From CAIVAT01 sp964355945 (GTDB lineage: Bacteria > Bacteroidota > Bacteroidia > Bacteroidales > FEN-979): a stretch of 64,000 nucleotides of DNA. Below, piece by piece: positions 27,205 to 36,210 of this stretch (within the stretch, counting starts at the first letter, position 1; each line of letters opens with the position of its first letter). The translations under genes were made by a program, and so were the position numbers. The notes below the pieces were generated by a model. The model was not told the DNA's origin and made no database searches. It saw only the letters and a list, made by a program, of their open reading frames with translations. The stretch lies in contig CAYHGE010000008.1 in assembly GCA_964355945.1 (NCBI GenBank), positions 8,501 to 72,500 on the forward strand, in the 5' to 3' direction.

Positions 27205-28452
27205 TTAGTCGTTGGTTATTTTTATTTTATTTCCGCCATCTTCTTCACTGAAGTTAAGTATATGACCCATTTTTTCTTTTTTTGTTTTCATATACCGGAT
27301 GTTTTTCGAATTTGACAGTGTTTGAATCGGAATACGTTCAACGAGTTCAAGCCCGAATCCTTCAATCCCTGAAATTTTTTGTGGATTGTTTGTCAGCAGA
27401 CGGAGTTTTTTTATACCAAGATCAACAAGGATTTCAGCGCCTGTGCCATAATCCCGTAAATCGGCATCGAATCCCAGTGCCTGGTTTGCTTCCACGGTAT
27501 CCATTCCTTCATCCTGCAGAGAATAGGCCCGCATTTTGTTATTCAATCCAATGCCGCGCCCCTCCTGTCGCATATAGAGCAATACCCCGCGCCCTTCCCT
27601 GGCAATCCTCTTCATGGCTAACTCAAGCTGATCGCCACAATCACAGCGCATGGAACCAAAAACATCACCTGTAAGACATTCTGAATGAACGCGAACAAGA
27701 ACAGGCTCCCCATCGCTTACATCCCCCTTTACGAGGGCAAGGTGGTTTTCTTTGCTTATTTTACTGACGTAGCTATACGCCTTAAACTCCCCGTATTTTG
27801 TTGGCATATCCACCACGACTGCACGATCGACAAGGGTTTCCGACTTTCTGCGGTAATCAATGAGGGCAGCGATGGTGATGATTTTCAGGTTATGTTTCTT
27901 AATGTATTCCATCAATTCAGGAACACGTGCCATCGAACCATCTTCATTCATGATTTCGCAAATCACCCCTGCCGGATATAGACCTGCCATCACCGCCAGA
28001 TCAACAGATGCTTCTGTATGACCTGCCCTGACCAACACCCCGCCTTCCCGGTATTCAATCGGGAAAATATGCCCTGGTCGGGTGAAATCCCGCGCTTTGG
28101 TTTGGTTGTCGAGCAGTCTTTTAATCGTTAGTGAACGTTCCTGTGCTGAAATTCCAGTCGCACACTCAATAGCATCAACAGATACTGTAAACGCGGTGCG
28201 GTTCGGATCAGTATTTTTGACAACCATGCGGTCGATGTTCAACTCTTCCAGGCGGTCGCGGACAATGGGGAGGCAAATTAAACCTCCCCCGTGTTTCGCC
28301 ATAAAATTTATTGCAGCGGGAGTGACTTTTTCAGCAGCTATGACCAGGTCACCTTCATTTTCACGGTCCTCATCATCAACCACCACAATCATTTTTCCCC
28401 GCCTGATATCATCCAGAGCCTCTTCAATAGTGTTAAAGTTGTATTTAGTCAT
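27205..28452 (-). CDS. ribBA: Bifunctional 3,4-DHBP synthase / GTP cyclohydrolase II
   Basis: Supplies both precursors of lumazine. Residues 1-205 form the DHBP synthase (RibB), with DDEDRENEGD (26-35) and RPGHIFP. Residues 206-415 form GTP cyclohydrolase II (RibA), with the zinc ligands Cys259, Cys270 and Cys272 in HSECLTGD and RCDCGD, and the RQEGRGIGL loop. Both halves keep their key residues. Full length (415 residues). It is the third gene of the operon, 30 bases after ribE. Confidence 0.97.
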   Translation of the reverse strand: MTKYNFNTIEEALDDIRRGKMIVVVDDEDRENEGDLVIAAEKVTPAAINFMAKHGGGLICLPIVRDRLEELNIDRMVVKNTDPNRTAFTVSVDAIECATGISAQERSLTIKRLLDNQTKARDFTRPGHIFPIEYREGGVLVRAGHTEASVDLAVMAGLYPAGVICEIMNEDGSMARVPELMEYIKKHNLKIITIAALIDYRRKSETLVDRAVVVDMPTKYGEFKAYSYVSKISKENHLALVKGDVSDGEPVLVRVHSECLTGDVFGSMRCDCGDQLELAMKRIAREGRGVLLYMRQEGRGIGLNNKMRAYSLQDEGMDTVEANQALGFDADLRDYGTGAEILVDLGIKKLRLLTNNPQKISGIEGFGLELVERIPIQTLSNSKNIRYMKTKKEKMGHILNFSEEDGGNKIKITND

Positions 28453-28482
28453 AATCAGGTTCTTGTAGTAAAGTTAGCGCCA

Positions 28483-29124
28483 TTATAAATAGTTGTTTTT
28501 TGCAAGAAAATCCATGTCAATTTTACTGCCTGAAATACGGCTACCATTGAGTTTCTCAATGTATTTTGCCAGGATATCACATTCAATATTTAACAAATCA
28601 CCGGTACTTTTAAGAAGCAGGGTAGTTACAACCTGAGTGTGTGGAATGATTGACACAGAAAAAAATCCGGATTTCACGGTGGTAACAGTAAGGCTGATGC
28701 CATCCAGGGCAACCGAACCTTTGTCAACAAGATAGCGCATAATGTTATCTTCCGCAGAAATGTCAAACCAGACAGCATTGTCTTCCTCCCGGCGCCGGCT
28801 TATTTTTCCGGTTCCGTCGATGTGTCCGCTTACCAGATGCCCCCCGATCCGATCCATCAGCCTTAATGCTCGTTCAAGGTTCACTGCACTGCCAGGTTTC
28901 AATTGGGCAAAATTGGTTTTCCGTATGGTCTCAGGCATCACATCAACCGTGAAGTCATCTTTCCCGAATGATGTAACGGTAAGACAAACTCCGTTGGTGC
29001 TGATGCTGTCCCCGATTTTCACATCTTCAACCACCCGTTTTGCGGAAATGGTGAGCTGCGACGACCGGGCACCATGTCTGACCGCTTTAATGATCCCTGT
29101 TTCTTCAATTATTCCAGTAAACAT
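28483..29124 (-). CDS. ribE: Riboflavin synthase
   Basis: Dismutates two molecules of 6,7-dimethyl-8-ribityllumazine to riboflavin. The 213 residues contain two lumazine-binding barrels. MFTGIIEETG opens the first, and GHLVSGHIDGTG opens the second. The NGVCLTV motif in the first barrel is matched by DGISLTV in the second. It is the second gene of the riboflavin operon. The 82 bases between ribD and this gene hold a heptamer array. Confidence 0.96.
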   Translation of the reverse strand: MFTGIIEETGIIKAVRHGARSSQLTISAKRVVEDVKIGDSISTNGVCLTVTSFGKDDFTVDVMPETIRKTNFAQLKPGSAVNLERALRLMDRIGGHLVSGHIDGTGKISRRREEDNAVWFDISAEDNIMRYLVDKGSVALDGISLTVTTVKSGFFSVSIIPHTQVVTTLLLKSTGDLLNIECDILAKYIEKLNGSRISGSKIDMDFLAKNNYL

Positions 29125-29169
29125 ATTTTTAACATAAAGTTTACGCGTGAAATTATGAATCTGTTTTCC

Positions 29170-29211
29170 ATTCGTTATTCATAATTCGTTAATCAATATT
29201 CAATATTCATT
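29170..29211. repeat. Array of six heptamers, ATTCgTT family (copy 2)
   Basis: Six 7-bp units (ATTCGTT, ATTCATA, ATTCGTT, AATCAAT, ATTCAAT, ATTCATT) follow the ribD gene. The ribD stop TGA (complement of 29207-29209) lies inside the unit nearest the gene. This is the same family as 22540-22574. Confidence 0.8.
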
Positions 29212-30304
29212 TTACGATCCATCCTTCTATCATCAAATCCTCTCCAACTTTCCTGGTTTTCATGTGGGAAAGCCTGATCGCATTTTCCATTTTCTCAATT
29301 CCAACACCGCCTACAGCAGTTGGGGCACTGTCACCCCCAAGTATTTTTGGAGCGATAAAGTTGACCACCTTATCCACAATTCCGGCCTGCAGGGCGGAAA
29401 ACGCAAGCGTACTGCCGCCTTCAATCATTACACTGTCAATCCCCATGGTACCCAGCGAACGCATCACAAATCCAAGATCTACCTTTCCGTTTTTCAGAGG
29501 ACAAATCAGCAGCTGGGCTCCTGTTCGTTCAATCTGTTTAAGTTTTAGAGGATCAGCGTTTTCAGTTGTTGCAATAATGGTCAATTGTGGATCATTCACC
29601 AATACTTTTGCTTCCAGCGGGATTCGGCCTTTCGTATCGGCAATCACTTTCAACGGATTCCTGCAGGTACCTTTCAGCCGGATATTCAGCAATGGATCAT
29701 CATATTCAACAGTATTCACCCCGACCATGACAGCGCTGAGATGCTGCCGGAGCGCATGAACCATTTTCCGGGATGGTTCACCGGTGATCCAGCGTGATGC
29801 ATTTGTAACAGTTGCGATTTTGCCATCCAGGGTCATTGCAGTTTTCAGTAAAACAAAAGGCAGCTTTGTTTGAATATATTTAATGAAAACCTCATTCATT
29901 TCTCTCACCTGTGGCTCCATAAGCCCGACCTCTGTAATTATCCCTGCCGATTGAAGCAATGAAAGTCCTTTGCCATTTACCAGTGGATTCGGGTCTGCCA
30001 TTCCGATCACGACCCTTGCAATTTTCTTCTCCGCGATCAGGTTTGCGCAGGGAGGTGTTTTTCCCTCATGGGCACAAGGTTCAAGCGTGACATATAAGGT
30101 TGATCCGTTTACCAAATCCGGGGAAATTCCATTTATTGCATTGACCTCGGCGTGGTTCCCGCCAAAATATTCATGATATCCTTCGCCGATAATGCAATCA
30201 TCCTTGACCAGCACTGCACCAACCAGCGGGTTAGGGTTAACCCATCCGGCACCCCGCTTCGCAAGGCTGATCGCCCGTTTCATGTATTTTTGGTCTAAGG
30301 TCAT
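29207..30304 (-). CDS. ribD: Bifunctional riboflavin deaminase/reductase
   Basis: Carries out the second and third steps from GTP in riboflavin synthesis. The N-terminal deaminase (1-145) has the zinc site HAE (51-53), Cys77 and Cys86 in PCAHEGKTPPC. The C-terminal reductase (about 148-365) has TLDGKIA and GGSTLAFSAL for NADPH and substrate binding. Length is normal for the family. It is the first gene of the operon behind an FMN riboswitch (30457-30600) and its terminator; a nonamer array lies between the terminator and the start codon. Confidence 0.96.
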   Translation of the reverse strand: MTLDQKYMKRAISLAKRGAGWVNPNPLVGAVLVKDDCIIGEGYHEYFGGNHAEVNAINGISPDLVNGSTLYVTLEPCAHEGKTPPCANLIAEKKIARVVIGMADPNPLVNGKGLSLLQSAGIITEVGLMEPQVREMNEVFIKYIQTKLPFVLLKTAMTLDGKIATVTNASRWITGEPSRKMVHALRQHLSAVMVGVNTVEYDDPLLNIRLKGTCRNPLKVIADTKGRIPLEAKVLVNDPQLTIIATTENADPLKLKQIERTGAQLLICPLKNGKVDLGFVMRSLGTMGIDSVMIEGGSTLAFSALQAGIVDKVVNFIAPKILGGDSAPTAVGGVGIEKMENAIRLSHMKTRKVGEDLMIEGWIVK

Positions 30305-30340
30305 TCTGATGAAAACTGCTTAATCATTTACTAAATCTTT

Positions 30341-30381
30341 GCATTGCCTGCATTGTTCGCATTGTTCGCATTGTCTGCATT
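30341..30381. repeat. Nonamer array, CATTGnnnG family (copy 1), in the ribD leader
   Basis: Four 9-bp units (phase CATTGCCTG, CATTGTTCG twice, CATTGTCTG) and a partial CATT. The array lies between the riboswitch terminator and the ribD start. A second array with the same period, copy number and partial end is at 44889-44928. Confidence 0.85.
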
Positions 30382-30382
30382 A

Positions 30383-30420
30383 ACAAAAACGCCCCGTCAC
30401 TTAAAAGCAACAGGGCGTAA
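30383..30420 (-). terminator. Riboswitch-linked intrinsic terminator before ribD
   Basis: On the minus strand, ACGCCCTGTTG and its partner in GACGGGGCGT form a GC-rich stem around a TTTTAAG-type loop, followed by a run of five T. It stands between the FMN aptamer and ribD, as expected for FMN-dependent transcription termination. Confidence 0.85.
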
Positions 30421-30456
30421 TCCTATTTAAAATGATAAATTGGTCAGATTAAATAA

Positions 30457-30600
30457 GATTCTTCTATCATCCAGACTTTACTGTCGGTGCCGTAATTGCA
30501 ACGGCTCAGTTCCTGAAAAATCAAAAAAGCTGATCAATGATTTTTTTGGAAGTCGCGGACTTTACCGCCGGTCGGGAATTTCACCCTGCCCTGAAGAACC
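30457..30600 (-). ncRNA. FMN riboswitch (RFN element)
   Basis: The minus strand shows the conserved RFN core: AGGGCAGGGTGAAATTCCCG, then ACCGGCGGT and AGTCCGCGA, then ACCGACAGT and GTCTGGATG. The closing stem P1 (GGTTCTTC with GAAGAATC, 8 pairs) brackets it. It binds FMN and controls the riboflavin operon that follows, here together with a downstream terminator. Confidence 0.97.
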
Positions 30601-30640
30601 AAATTCTATGTATATGAACTGCTTGAAAAAACATGCGATG

Positions 30641-30648
30641 CAAAGATA
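30641..30648 (-). promoter_or_regulatory. -7 element of the riboflavin operon promoter
   Basis: TATCTTTG on the minus strand fits TAnnTTTG and lies about 40 bases upstream of the FMN riboswitch. Confidence 0.55.
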
Positions 30649-30651
30649 GGG

Positions 30652-30691
30652 AAATAAACTCATTGTTAAGAGAATAACAATGAGTTTATTT
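30652..30691 (-). terminator. Perfect 17-bp hairpin, terminator of the T9SS-protein gene
   Basis: Arms 30652-30668 and 30675-30691 are perfect inverted repeats around a six-base loop. The hairpin lies ten bases past the stop of the T9SS-protein gene. The stem is AT-rich, and the T-run is short on the minus strand (TTT) but longer on the plus strand. The promoter of the riboflavin operon starts just past it. Confidence 0.6.
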
Positions 30692-30701
30692 TTACCTGCA
30701 T

Positions 30702-33044
30702 CTATTGAACGATCATCTTCTCCGTGATAATTTTTTTGCCAGTCTTCAATTGAACAAAGTAGATGCCCTTTGGATAACCGGAAATATCCATTGTTTTGAC
30801 CACCGAATTTGCAGTACCGTCCAGGTTTTCGGTGAAAAGTATTTTTCCATCCATGGAAGTGACTGAGATTGTGGAGGAACCGGCTTCAATTCCCCTGATG
30901 CCGATTGCAACTGTTCCGTGTGCCGGGTTTGGTTGAATCAGCAATCCGGCTTCGTTATTGTTTTGCCCGGTTATTCCGGCGCAAACATCAAAAGTAACAC
31001 GTTTGATACTTGTAACCTCTTCAACACAGGGAAGGTTTGGGGTGGCAACCAGTTTCAGGTCAACATGTCCAACCAATTTTTCGGCAAGCGTCGGGGAATA
31101 GGTTGTTGCAAATGACAATGGGTCTGAAAAGGTTCCTGAACCCATTGTTGTCCAGTGGAAATCAGTATAATTTGTGGCCGACCCATTTAAGCTGACGGAG
31201 GTCACATACCAGCAGACAGTGGTATCTGCTCCGGCAGATACTACTGGCAGAGGCGATGGGTTTACCCTGATCGAGTCGTAACGTATGGCAACTCCGTCAC
31301 TGGTTTCGCATACAAATATTGTTGTATCGGGAACAGCAGCCTTTGGATTTCTGAGTGTTGAGGTAAATCCGGCAGGGATCGAGCTCCATGCATAAGTATA
31401 AGTGCCTGAACCATGCGAAGCAGTGATGCTGAGTTGAACAGAGTCATTCTGGCAAAGCAAGGCAGGGGCAGCTTTGATCAGGGAGGTGAATATGCCAAAG
31501 GAGCCGATGCGTGTTTTCCAGTTGGCGACAGAATTGTTAGCGTAATATTCCTGGGTGTACCAGAATTTTCCAAGGGTTACAGGATCTGCAACCATGGCAC
31601 TGTAATCACCCCAGCGTCCGTCGCTGAATCCCGGTGTCTGGGAACCACCGCCATTCATGATCCCCTTTTCGAAAATGGTCATCGAACCCGGTGGATCACA
31701 ACTCATCCTTCCGGTATAGCGGATCGAAGGATTCAAGGTTGAGCTGGATACTGAAAAACCGAGGGCGATGTTTCCGATAGAATCCATTGCAATACTGCCC
31801 ATCCAACGCCAGTGACCATCGCCAGGGGCGTAGGTTCCTTCCTGGAATAAAGTCCAGGCACCGGCAACATTTCTTAATTCCATCCAGCGGATTCCGGCAA
31901 CGCCACTTACATTGGCAGTCGTACTCAGCAGCATCGACGAATGATCGTTGAATTTCCGGTAGGGCATGCGGAACATGATCCTTCTTCCCGACATGGCATC
32001 AAGTTTCTGGGTGGTTCCTTTCTGAGGAACGACATTCCCGTTCAGAGTGCCAAACATGGCAATCGGAACGGTGTAATTTTGCAGGAAGGTCGAATTTGCA
32101 GGGGTTTCCCAGTCAACATGGAAATCGTATAATTTCACAGTCGATGAAGTCAGATATGCAACCGGGCAGGGTGTGCCAACTGGAGGGAATTCACTGTCAC
32201 AGTCTGCGGCTTCTGTTCCTTCTGCGGAGGTTGGCATGTTGAACATGACCATGCCCGCGGTAAGATCACCGGCAAGCATTTTAGCCCTGTCCATCGCTAC
32301 TGCAGAACAGCTCATAAAATTCCCTGAACCTGAAGCAAAACGACGAATGGTCATATAGTATCCATCGCGCCATACTGCAAGTTTTGGATAATCAGGCATG
32401 TCGGGAAAGGAAAACTGATAACGGTACCAGGTACCGGTCGGATCACCTGTCTGAGAAATTGCTACGTTCTCAAAGAAAGGGCCGTTGGGATAGTTCGGCA
32501 GCGAAAACTGGCTGAACAACCACCTGTCTGCATTTTCATCATACAGGATGATCCCGTCGCCATCGTTGTTGTTGTTGGGCATCCCATTGAAAATCGTTGA
32601 ATTGTTGGAAGGGCCGAGCAGCAATGTGCCGGTTTTGCTGTAAACGGCAAACCTGCTGTTAACGATCTGCATAAAATGGTTTGGACCAACGTCGCCGTCA
32701 GTATCCGGCGGGGCTACACTTCCGTTGCTGCCGATGCCATCAAAATTCTGAAGGGTGGTATCTGAACTGACCCTGTCTCCGAAATTGGACTGGCGAACAG
32801 CATCAACCAGCGGAGAATCCGTATCGGTATCTTTATTTATATACGTATTCAGCTTGTTTTTAACAATTCCCTCCTTCCATGAATTGTCGGTTACTGCATC
32901 AGCTTTCTGAACCATATCCCTCAAAGGAGGCGAAATGTCAAAATAACTGGCTTTAATAGAGATGGGCTTTTGTACGTCCTGCTGAGCGAATGACACACGC
33001 ATCACAAGGAACAAAAACAGGGAAAAAATAAAAATCTGTTTCAT
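30702..33044 (-). CDS. Large secreted protein with T9SS C-terminal sorting domain
   Basis: A 780-residue exported protein: signal peptide 1-20 and a central region with GSVAPPDTDGDVGPNHFMQ (about 115-133), a motif seen in secreted Bacteroidetes proteins of unknown function. It is followed by a beta-propeller-like segment to about 530, then Ig/PKD-like modules (CQNDSVQLSITA, VSAGADTTVC). The type A T9SS sorting domain (IQPNPAHGTV, YPKGIYFVQLKTGKKIITEKMIV) forms the last 80 residues. No enzyme motif was recognised. It is divergent from the C10 peptidase, which is also a T9SS substrate, and is probably expressed independently from TAACTTTG at 33092-33099. Confidence 0.8.
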   Translation of the reverse strand: MKQIFIFSLFLFLVMRVSFAQQDVQKPISIKASYFDISPPLRDMVQKADAVTDNSWKEGIVKNKLNTYINKDTDTDSPLVDAVRQSNFGDRVSSDTTLQNFDGIGSNGSVAPPDTDGDVGPNHFMQIVNSRFAVYSKTGTLLLGPSNNSTIFNGMPNNNNDGDGIILYDENADRWLFSQFSLPNYPNGPFFENVAISQTGDPTGTWYRYQFSFPDMPDYPKLAVWRDGYYMTIRRFASGSGNFMSCSAVAMDRAKMLAGDLTAGMVMFNMPTSAEGTEAADCDSEFPPVGTPCPVAYLTSSTVKLYDFHVDWETPANSTFLQNYTVPIAMFGTLNGNVVPQKGTTQKLDAMSGRRIMFRMPYRKFNDHSSMLLSTTANVSGVAGIRWMELRNVAGAWTLFQEGTYAPGDGHWRWMGSIAMDSIGNIALGFSVSSSTLNPSIRYTGRMSCDPPGSMTIFEKGIMNGGGSQTPGFSDGRWGDYSAMVADPVTLGKFWYTQEYYANNSVANWKTRIGSFGIFTSLIKAAPALLCQNDSVQLSITASHGSGTYTYAWSSIPAGFTSTLRNPKAAVPDTTIFVCETSDGVAIRYDSIRVNPSPLPVVSAGADTTVCWYVTSVSLNGSATNYTDFHWTTMGSGTFSDPLSFATTYSPTLAEKLVGHVDLKLVATPNLPCVEEVTSIKRVTFDVCAGITGQNNNEAGLLIQPNPAHGTVAIGIRGIEAGSSTISVTSMDGKILFTENLDGTANSVVKTMDISGYPKGIYFVQLKTGKKIITEKMIVQ

Positions 33045-33091
33045 AATCTGATGTTTTTTTCTGATTGTTTTGTTATGGCGTTTACAGTCTG

Positions 33092-33099
33092 CAAAGTTA
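33092..33099 (-). promoter_or_regulatory. -7 element of the 780-residue T9SS-protein gene
   Basis: TAACTTTG on the minus strand fits TAnnTTTG. It ends 47 bases before the ATG at 33044. Confidence 0.45.
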
Positions 33100-33193
33100 A
33101 TGAAAATTTATCTGAATTGTATGGAATTGGTTGTTATTTCTCAATCTTTTACCCCTTCATGGAAACCGCTATTTTTTGTACAAAAATTATGGT

Positions 33194-33201
33194 TAACTTT
33201 G
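33194..33201 (+). promoter_or_regulatory. -7 element of the C10 peptidase gene
   Basis: TAACTTTG fits TAnnTTTG and ends 45 bases before the ATG at 33247. The longer frame beginning at 33070 would span this element, which supports the shorter start. Confidence 0.5.
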
Positions 33202-33246
33202 TCGCAGAAAATCCATCATTTCATTTTTAAACAATTTCTGTATCCC

Positions 33247-35397
33247 ATGAAAAAAATTGCAATCCTTCTTACGGTTTTGATCTTTTTTACCGGTATGAGC
33301 ACCTTTGCAAAATTTGTTGAGATCAACAAAGCAAAATTGGCTGCTAAAAATTTCTATTTTGAACGCAAGAGCAGTCACCTCGCTCAGCCCATCGCCTACA
33401 ACAGCCTGATAATTTCCGGCGAATCTGTCGAAAAAGCGGGCGGTATTCCGGTTTATTACACGTTCAATTTTTCTGATAATGGATTTATCATCATCTCGGC
33501 CGACGATTGTTGTTTTCCTGTGATCGGTTATTCTTTTGATTCACAATTCGTTTCAGAGAACCTCCCCGAAAACTTCGTCTATTGGATGGACCTCAGAAAG
33601 CAGGAAATTGCTGAGAATATCCGCACCAACGTAACTCCTGATGCAGCCATTACAAGCGAGTGGAGCCGGCTCGCAACATTTGATCCGGAATTGGTGGCTG
33701 ACGGACAATCATCCATCACTGAGGTGACGCCCATTTTAACGAGTACATGGGACCAGGGCTTTCCATATAATGTTCTTTGCCCGGCTGAGCCTGCCTGTGG
33801 GTCCATGGGAGGCCATGTTACCGTTGGTTGCGTTGCAACTGCGATGGCTCAGATCATGAACTACTGGAGATGGCCCAATACCGGAACCGGATCTCATTGT
33901 TACACACCTGCGACGGGTGCCGGCTATCCTCAGCAATGTGCCGATTTTGGAAATACAACGTATGACTGGAACGGAATGACAGATGCACCGACCAATGAAT
34001 GTTACCCGATCGCTCTGATATCATACCATGCAGGTGTCAGTGTGAATATGATGTACAATAGTGATGGTGCCTGTTCTTCAGGAGCATATCAATCATCTGT
34101 ACCCAATGCACTGAAAAACTATTTCAGGTATGCAAACACCTGCATGTCTGCGAATAAAATGGGATATTCAACCTCAGCCTGGAATAATCTCCTGCAGGGT
34201 GATCTTAACTCCGGTAAACCAATTCAGTATGGTGGTCAGGGGCCTGGTGGTGGACACTCCTGGGTATGCGACGGTTTTCAGGGTGCAGATTTTTATCACA
34301 TGAACTGGGGGTGGAGCGGCTCTTCAAATGGTTACTTTTACCTGAATAACCTCAACCCATCCGGCTATACCTTTAACAACGGCCAGGAAGCTGTGCTGCA
34401 TATTGAACCGAATACATCTCAGTATCCGACCTATTGCACCGGCAATACAATTCTCAATACGTACAGTTTCGGAACCATTGAAGACGGGAGCGGCCCGGTG
34501 GCAAACTATCAGGATAACACCAGCTGCGGATGGCTGATCGCCCCTGATGACAGTGTCAGCACGATCACTTTAAACTTTACCCAGTTCAATACTGCTGCCG
34601 GTGATGTTGTAAAAGTTTACGACGGAGCCGATGCATCGGCATCTTTGATCGCTACCTATTCGGGAGCTTTAACAACAATGCCATCTGTTACCACCACCGG
34701 ACCTAAAATGTTCATCACCTTCACCACCGACGGTGCATCAACAGCTTCAGGTTGGAAGGCCAAATATACAGCCAATCTCGCTAAATTCTGTGCTTCGAAT
34801 ACCACATTACTCGATGGTTGGGGTACGATTAAAGATGGCAGCGACCGTTTTGATTACCGCAACGGTTCCAGCTGCAAGTGGAAGATCATGCCGGTGGGTG
34901 CCTCCAAAATCGTACTGACCGCTGTTAATTTCAACACAGAAGAGGGCTCTGACAAGGTTCAGATTTATGATCTTGGAACAAGCGCATTACTCGGCACCTG
35001 GTCAGGGAATTATACCACAATGCCCGAGCCCATTGAGTCAACAACCGGATCAGTTTTGGTCATGTGGAATACCAATGGTTCTGTTCGTGGTGAGGGCTGG
35101 GAAATCAGTTATTCTCCGATGGTAGGAACCGAAGAAATTAAGGTGTTCAATAATCTCAGGGTTTACCCAAATCCGGCATCAGAGATGGTCAATATAAGCT
35201 TTTCGATCGCAGATGCACAAAATGTCAGGGTAGAGCTCCTTTCCTTACAGGGCGAAGTATTGCACAAGGATGTTGTTACCTATTTTAAAGGGAAGTATGA
35301 AAAAAGCATTGATGTTTCTGCCCTTGCCAGGGGCATTTACATGCTTCGGTTGCAATCAGACAGAGGCACTTCTGTTGAAAAAATCGTTGTTCAGTAA
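33247..35397 (+). CDS. C10 (streptopain-like) cysteine peptidase with CUB domains and T9SS sorting domain
   Basis: A secreted peptidase of 716 residues (start MKKIAILL; the frame upstream to 33070 is not signal-peptide-like). Order: signal peptide 1-21, a Spi-type propeptide at about 25-130, then the C10 catalytic domain (about 155-400) with nucleophile Cys195 in GCVATAMAQIMNYW and His337 in GGHSWVCDG. Two CUB-like domains follow (about 400-515 and 515-640, each opening with an N-rich SFGTIEDGS/GWGTIKDGS segment), then a T9SS sorting domain (VYPNPASEMV, RGIYMLRLQS). It is probably exported and anchored at the cell surface as a nutrient-acquiring or virulence-type protease; which of these is unknown. 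Confidence 0.9.
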   Translation: MKKIAILLTVLIFFTGMSTFAKFVEINKAKLAAKNFYFERKSSHLAQPIAYNSLIISGESVEKAGGIPVYYTFNFSDNGFIIISADDCCFPVIGYSFDSQFVSENLPENFVYWMDLRKQEIAENIRTNVTPDAAITSEWSRLATFDPELVADGQSSITEVTPILTSTWDQGFPYNVLCPAEPACGSMGGHVTVGCVATAMAQIMNYWRWPNTGTGSHCYTPATGAGYPQQCADFGNTTYDWNGMTDAPTNECYPIALISYHAGVSVNMMYNSDGACSSGAYQSSVPNALKNYFRYANTCMSANKMGYSTSAWNNLLQGDLNSGKPIQYGGQGPGGGHSWVCDGFQGADFYHMNWGWSGSSNGYFYLNNLNPSGYTFNNGQEAVLHIEPNTSQYPTYCTGNTILNTYSFGTIEDGSGPVANYQDNTSCGWLIAPDDSVSTITLNFTQFNTAAGDVVKVYDGADASASLIATYSGALTTMPSVTTTGPKMFITFTTDGASTASGWKAKYTANLAKFCASNTTLLDGWGTIKDGSDRFDYRNGSSCKWKIMPVGASKIVLTAVNFNTEEGSDKVQIYDLGTSALLGTWSGNYTTMPEPIESTTGSVLVMWNTNGSVRGEGWEISYSPMVGTEEIKVFNNLRVYPNPASEMVNISFSIADAQNVRVELLSLQGEVLHKDVVTYFKGKYEKSIDVSALARGIYMLRLQSDRGTSVEKIVVQ

Positions 35398-35414
35398 AAC
35401 GTAACCTGAATTGG

Positions 35415-35454
35415 ATGGCTCGCTACAGTTCAAGGTAGCGGGCCATTTTTTTTT
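35415..35454 (+). terminator. Intrinsic terminator after the C10 peptidase gene
   Basis: A 12-bp stem (ATGGCTCGCTAC with GTAGCGGGCCAT, one G-T pair) around an eight-base loop is followed by nine T. It stands 18 bases past the stop codon. Confidence 0.92.
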
Positions 35455-35500
35455 CATTCTATTCTCTTTTTCCTTACTTTTATCGGCAAATCCATCAATT

Positions 35501-36205
35501 ATGAACATCATTGTTACCGGAGCAGCGAGGGGAATCGGGTTTGAAGTTGTTAAAGTTCTTGCAAAACATAAACAGAATCACATTGTTGCAATTTCACGAA
35601 ACGGCAAAGCACTCAAGGAACTTGTTTCAGATTGTCTCAGGCTCTATCCCGAGGCAAAAGTGATTCCATACGAATTCGATCTGACACAGTTTGAATTCTA
35701 TCCCTTTATTGTACAGCGGCTTGAAACATTCATCCATACCTGTGATATCCTGATCAATAACGCAGGAAAACTGGTAAATAAACCTTTTGATAAATTCGGA
35801 ATAGAAGAGTTTGATGACACATTTGATGTGAATGTCAAAAGTCCGTTTTTCCTCATTCAGGCTTTGTTGCCGATGATGAACAAGGGAGCGCATATTGTGA
35901 ACATCGGGAGCATCGGCGGGGTGCAGGGAAGTAAGAAATTCCCGGGACTGGCTGCATATAGCGCCAGTAAAGGAGCATTGGCCATCCTCACGGAAGTGCT
36001 TGCGGAAGAACTTGCAGAGCAGGAGATCAAGGTAAATTGTCTGGCCATCGGCGCTGTTCAGACTGAAATGTTCATGAAAGCATTTCCAGGAGCAAAAGCC
36101 ATGCAAACTCCTGCCCAAATGGCCCATTTCGTTGGTGATTTTGCAATTAACGGGCATAAGTACTTTAACGGAAAAGTCGTACCTGTATCACTTTCAGTGC
36201 CCTAA
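35501..36205 (+). CDS. SDR-family oxidoreductase
   Basis: A 234-residue short-chain dehydrogenase/reductase (start MNIIVTGA at 35501; the longer frame from 35411 overlaps the terminator). Motifs: TGAARGIG for NAD(P) binding (6-13), NNAG (86-89), catalytic Ser137, Tyr153 and Lys157 (YSASK). The substrate is unknown. It ends five bases before the convergent hydF gene. Confidence 0.9.
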   Translation: MNIIVTGAARGIGFEVVKVLAKHKQNHIVAISRNGKALKELVSDCLRLYPEAKVIPYEFDLTQFEFYPFIVQRLETFIHTCDILINNAGKLVNKPFDKFGIEEFDDTFDVNVKSPFFLIQALLPMMNKGAHIVNIGSIGGVQGSKKFPGLAAYSASKGALAILTEVLAEELAEQEIKVNCLAIGAVQTEMFMKAFPGAKAMQTPAQMAHFVGDFAINGHKYFNGKVVPVSLSVP

Positions 36206-36210
36206 AAACT

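Noticed and set aside
33070..33246. N-terminal extension of the C10 peptidase
   Set aside because: It has no signal-peptide character and spans the -7 element at 33194-33201.
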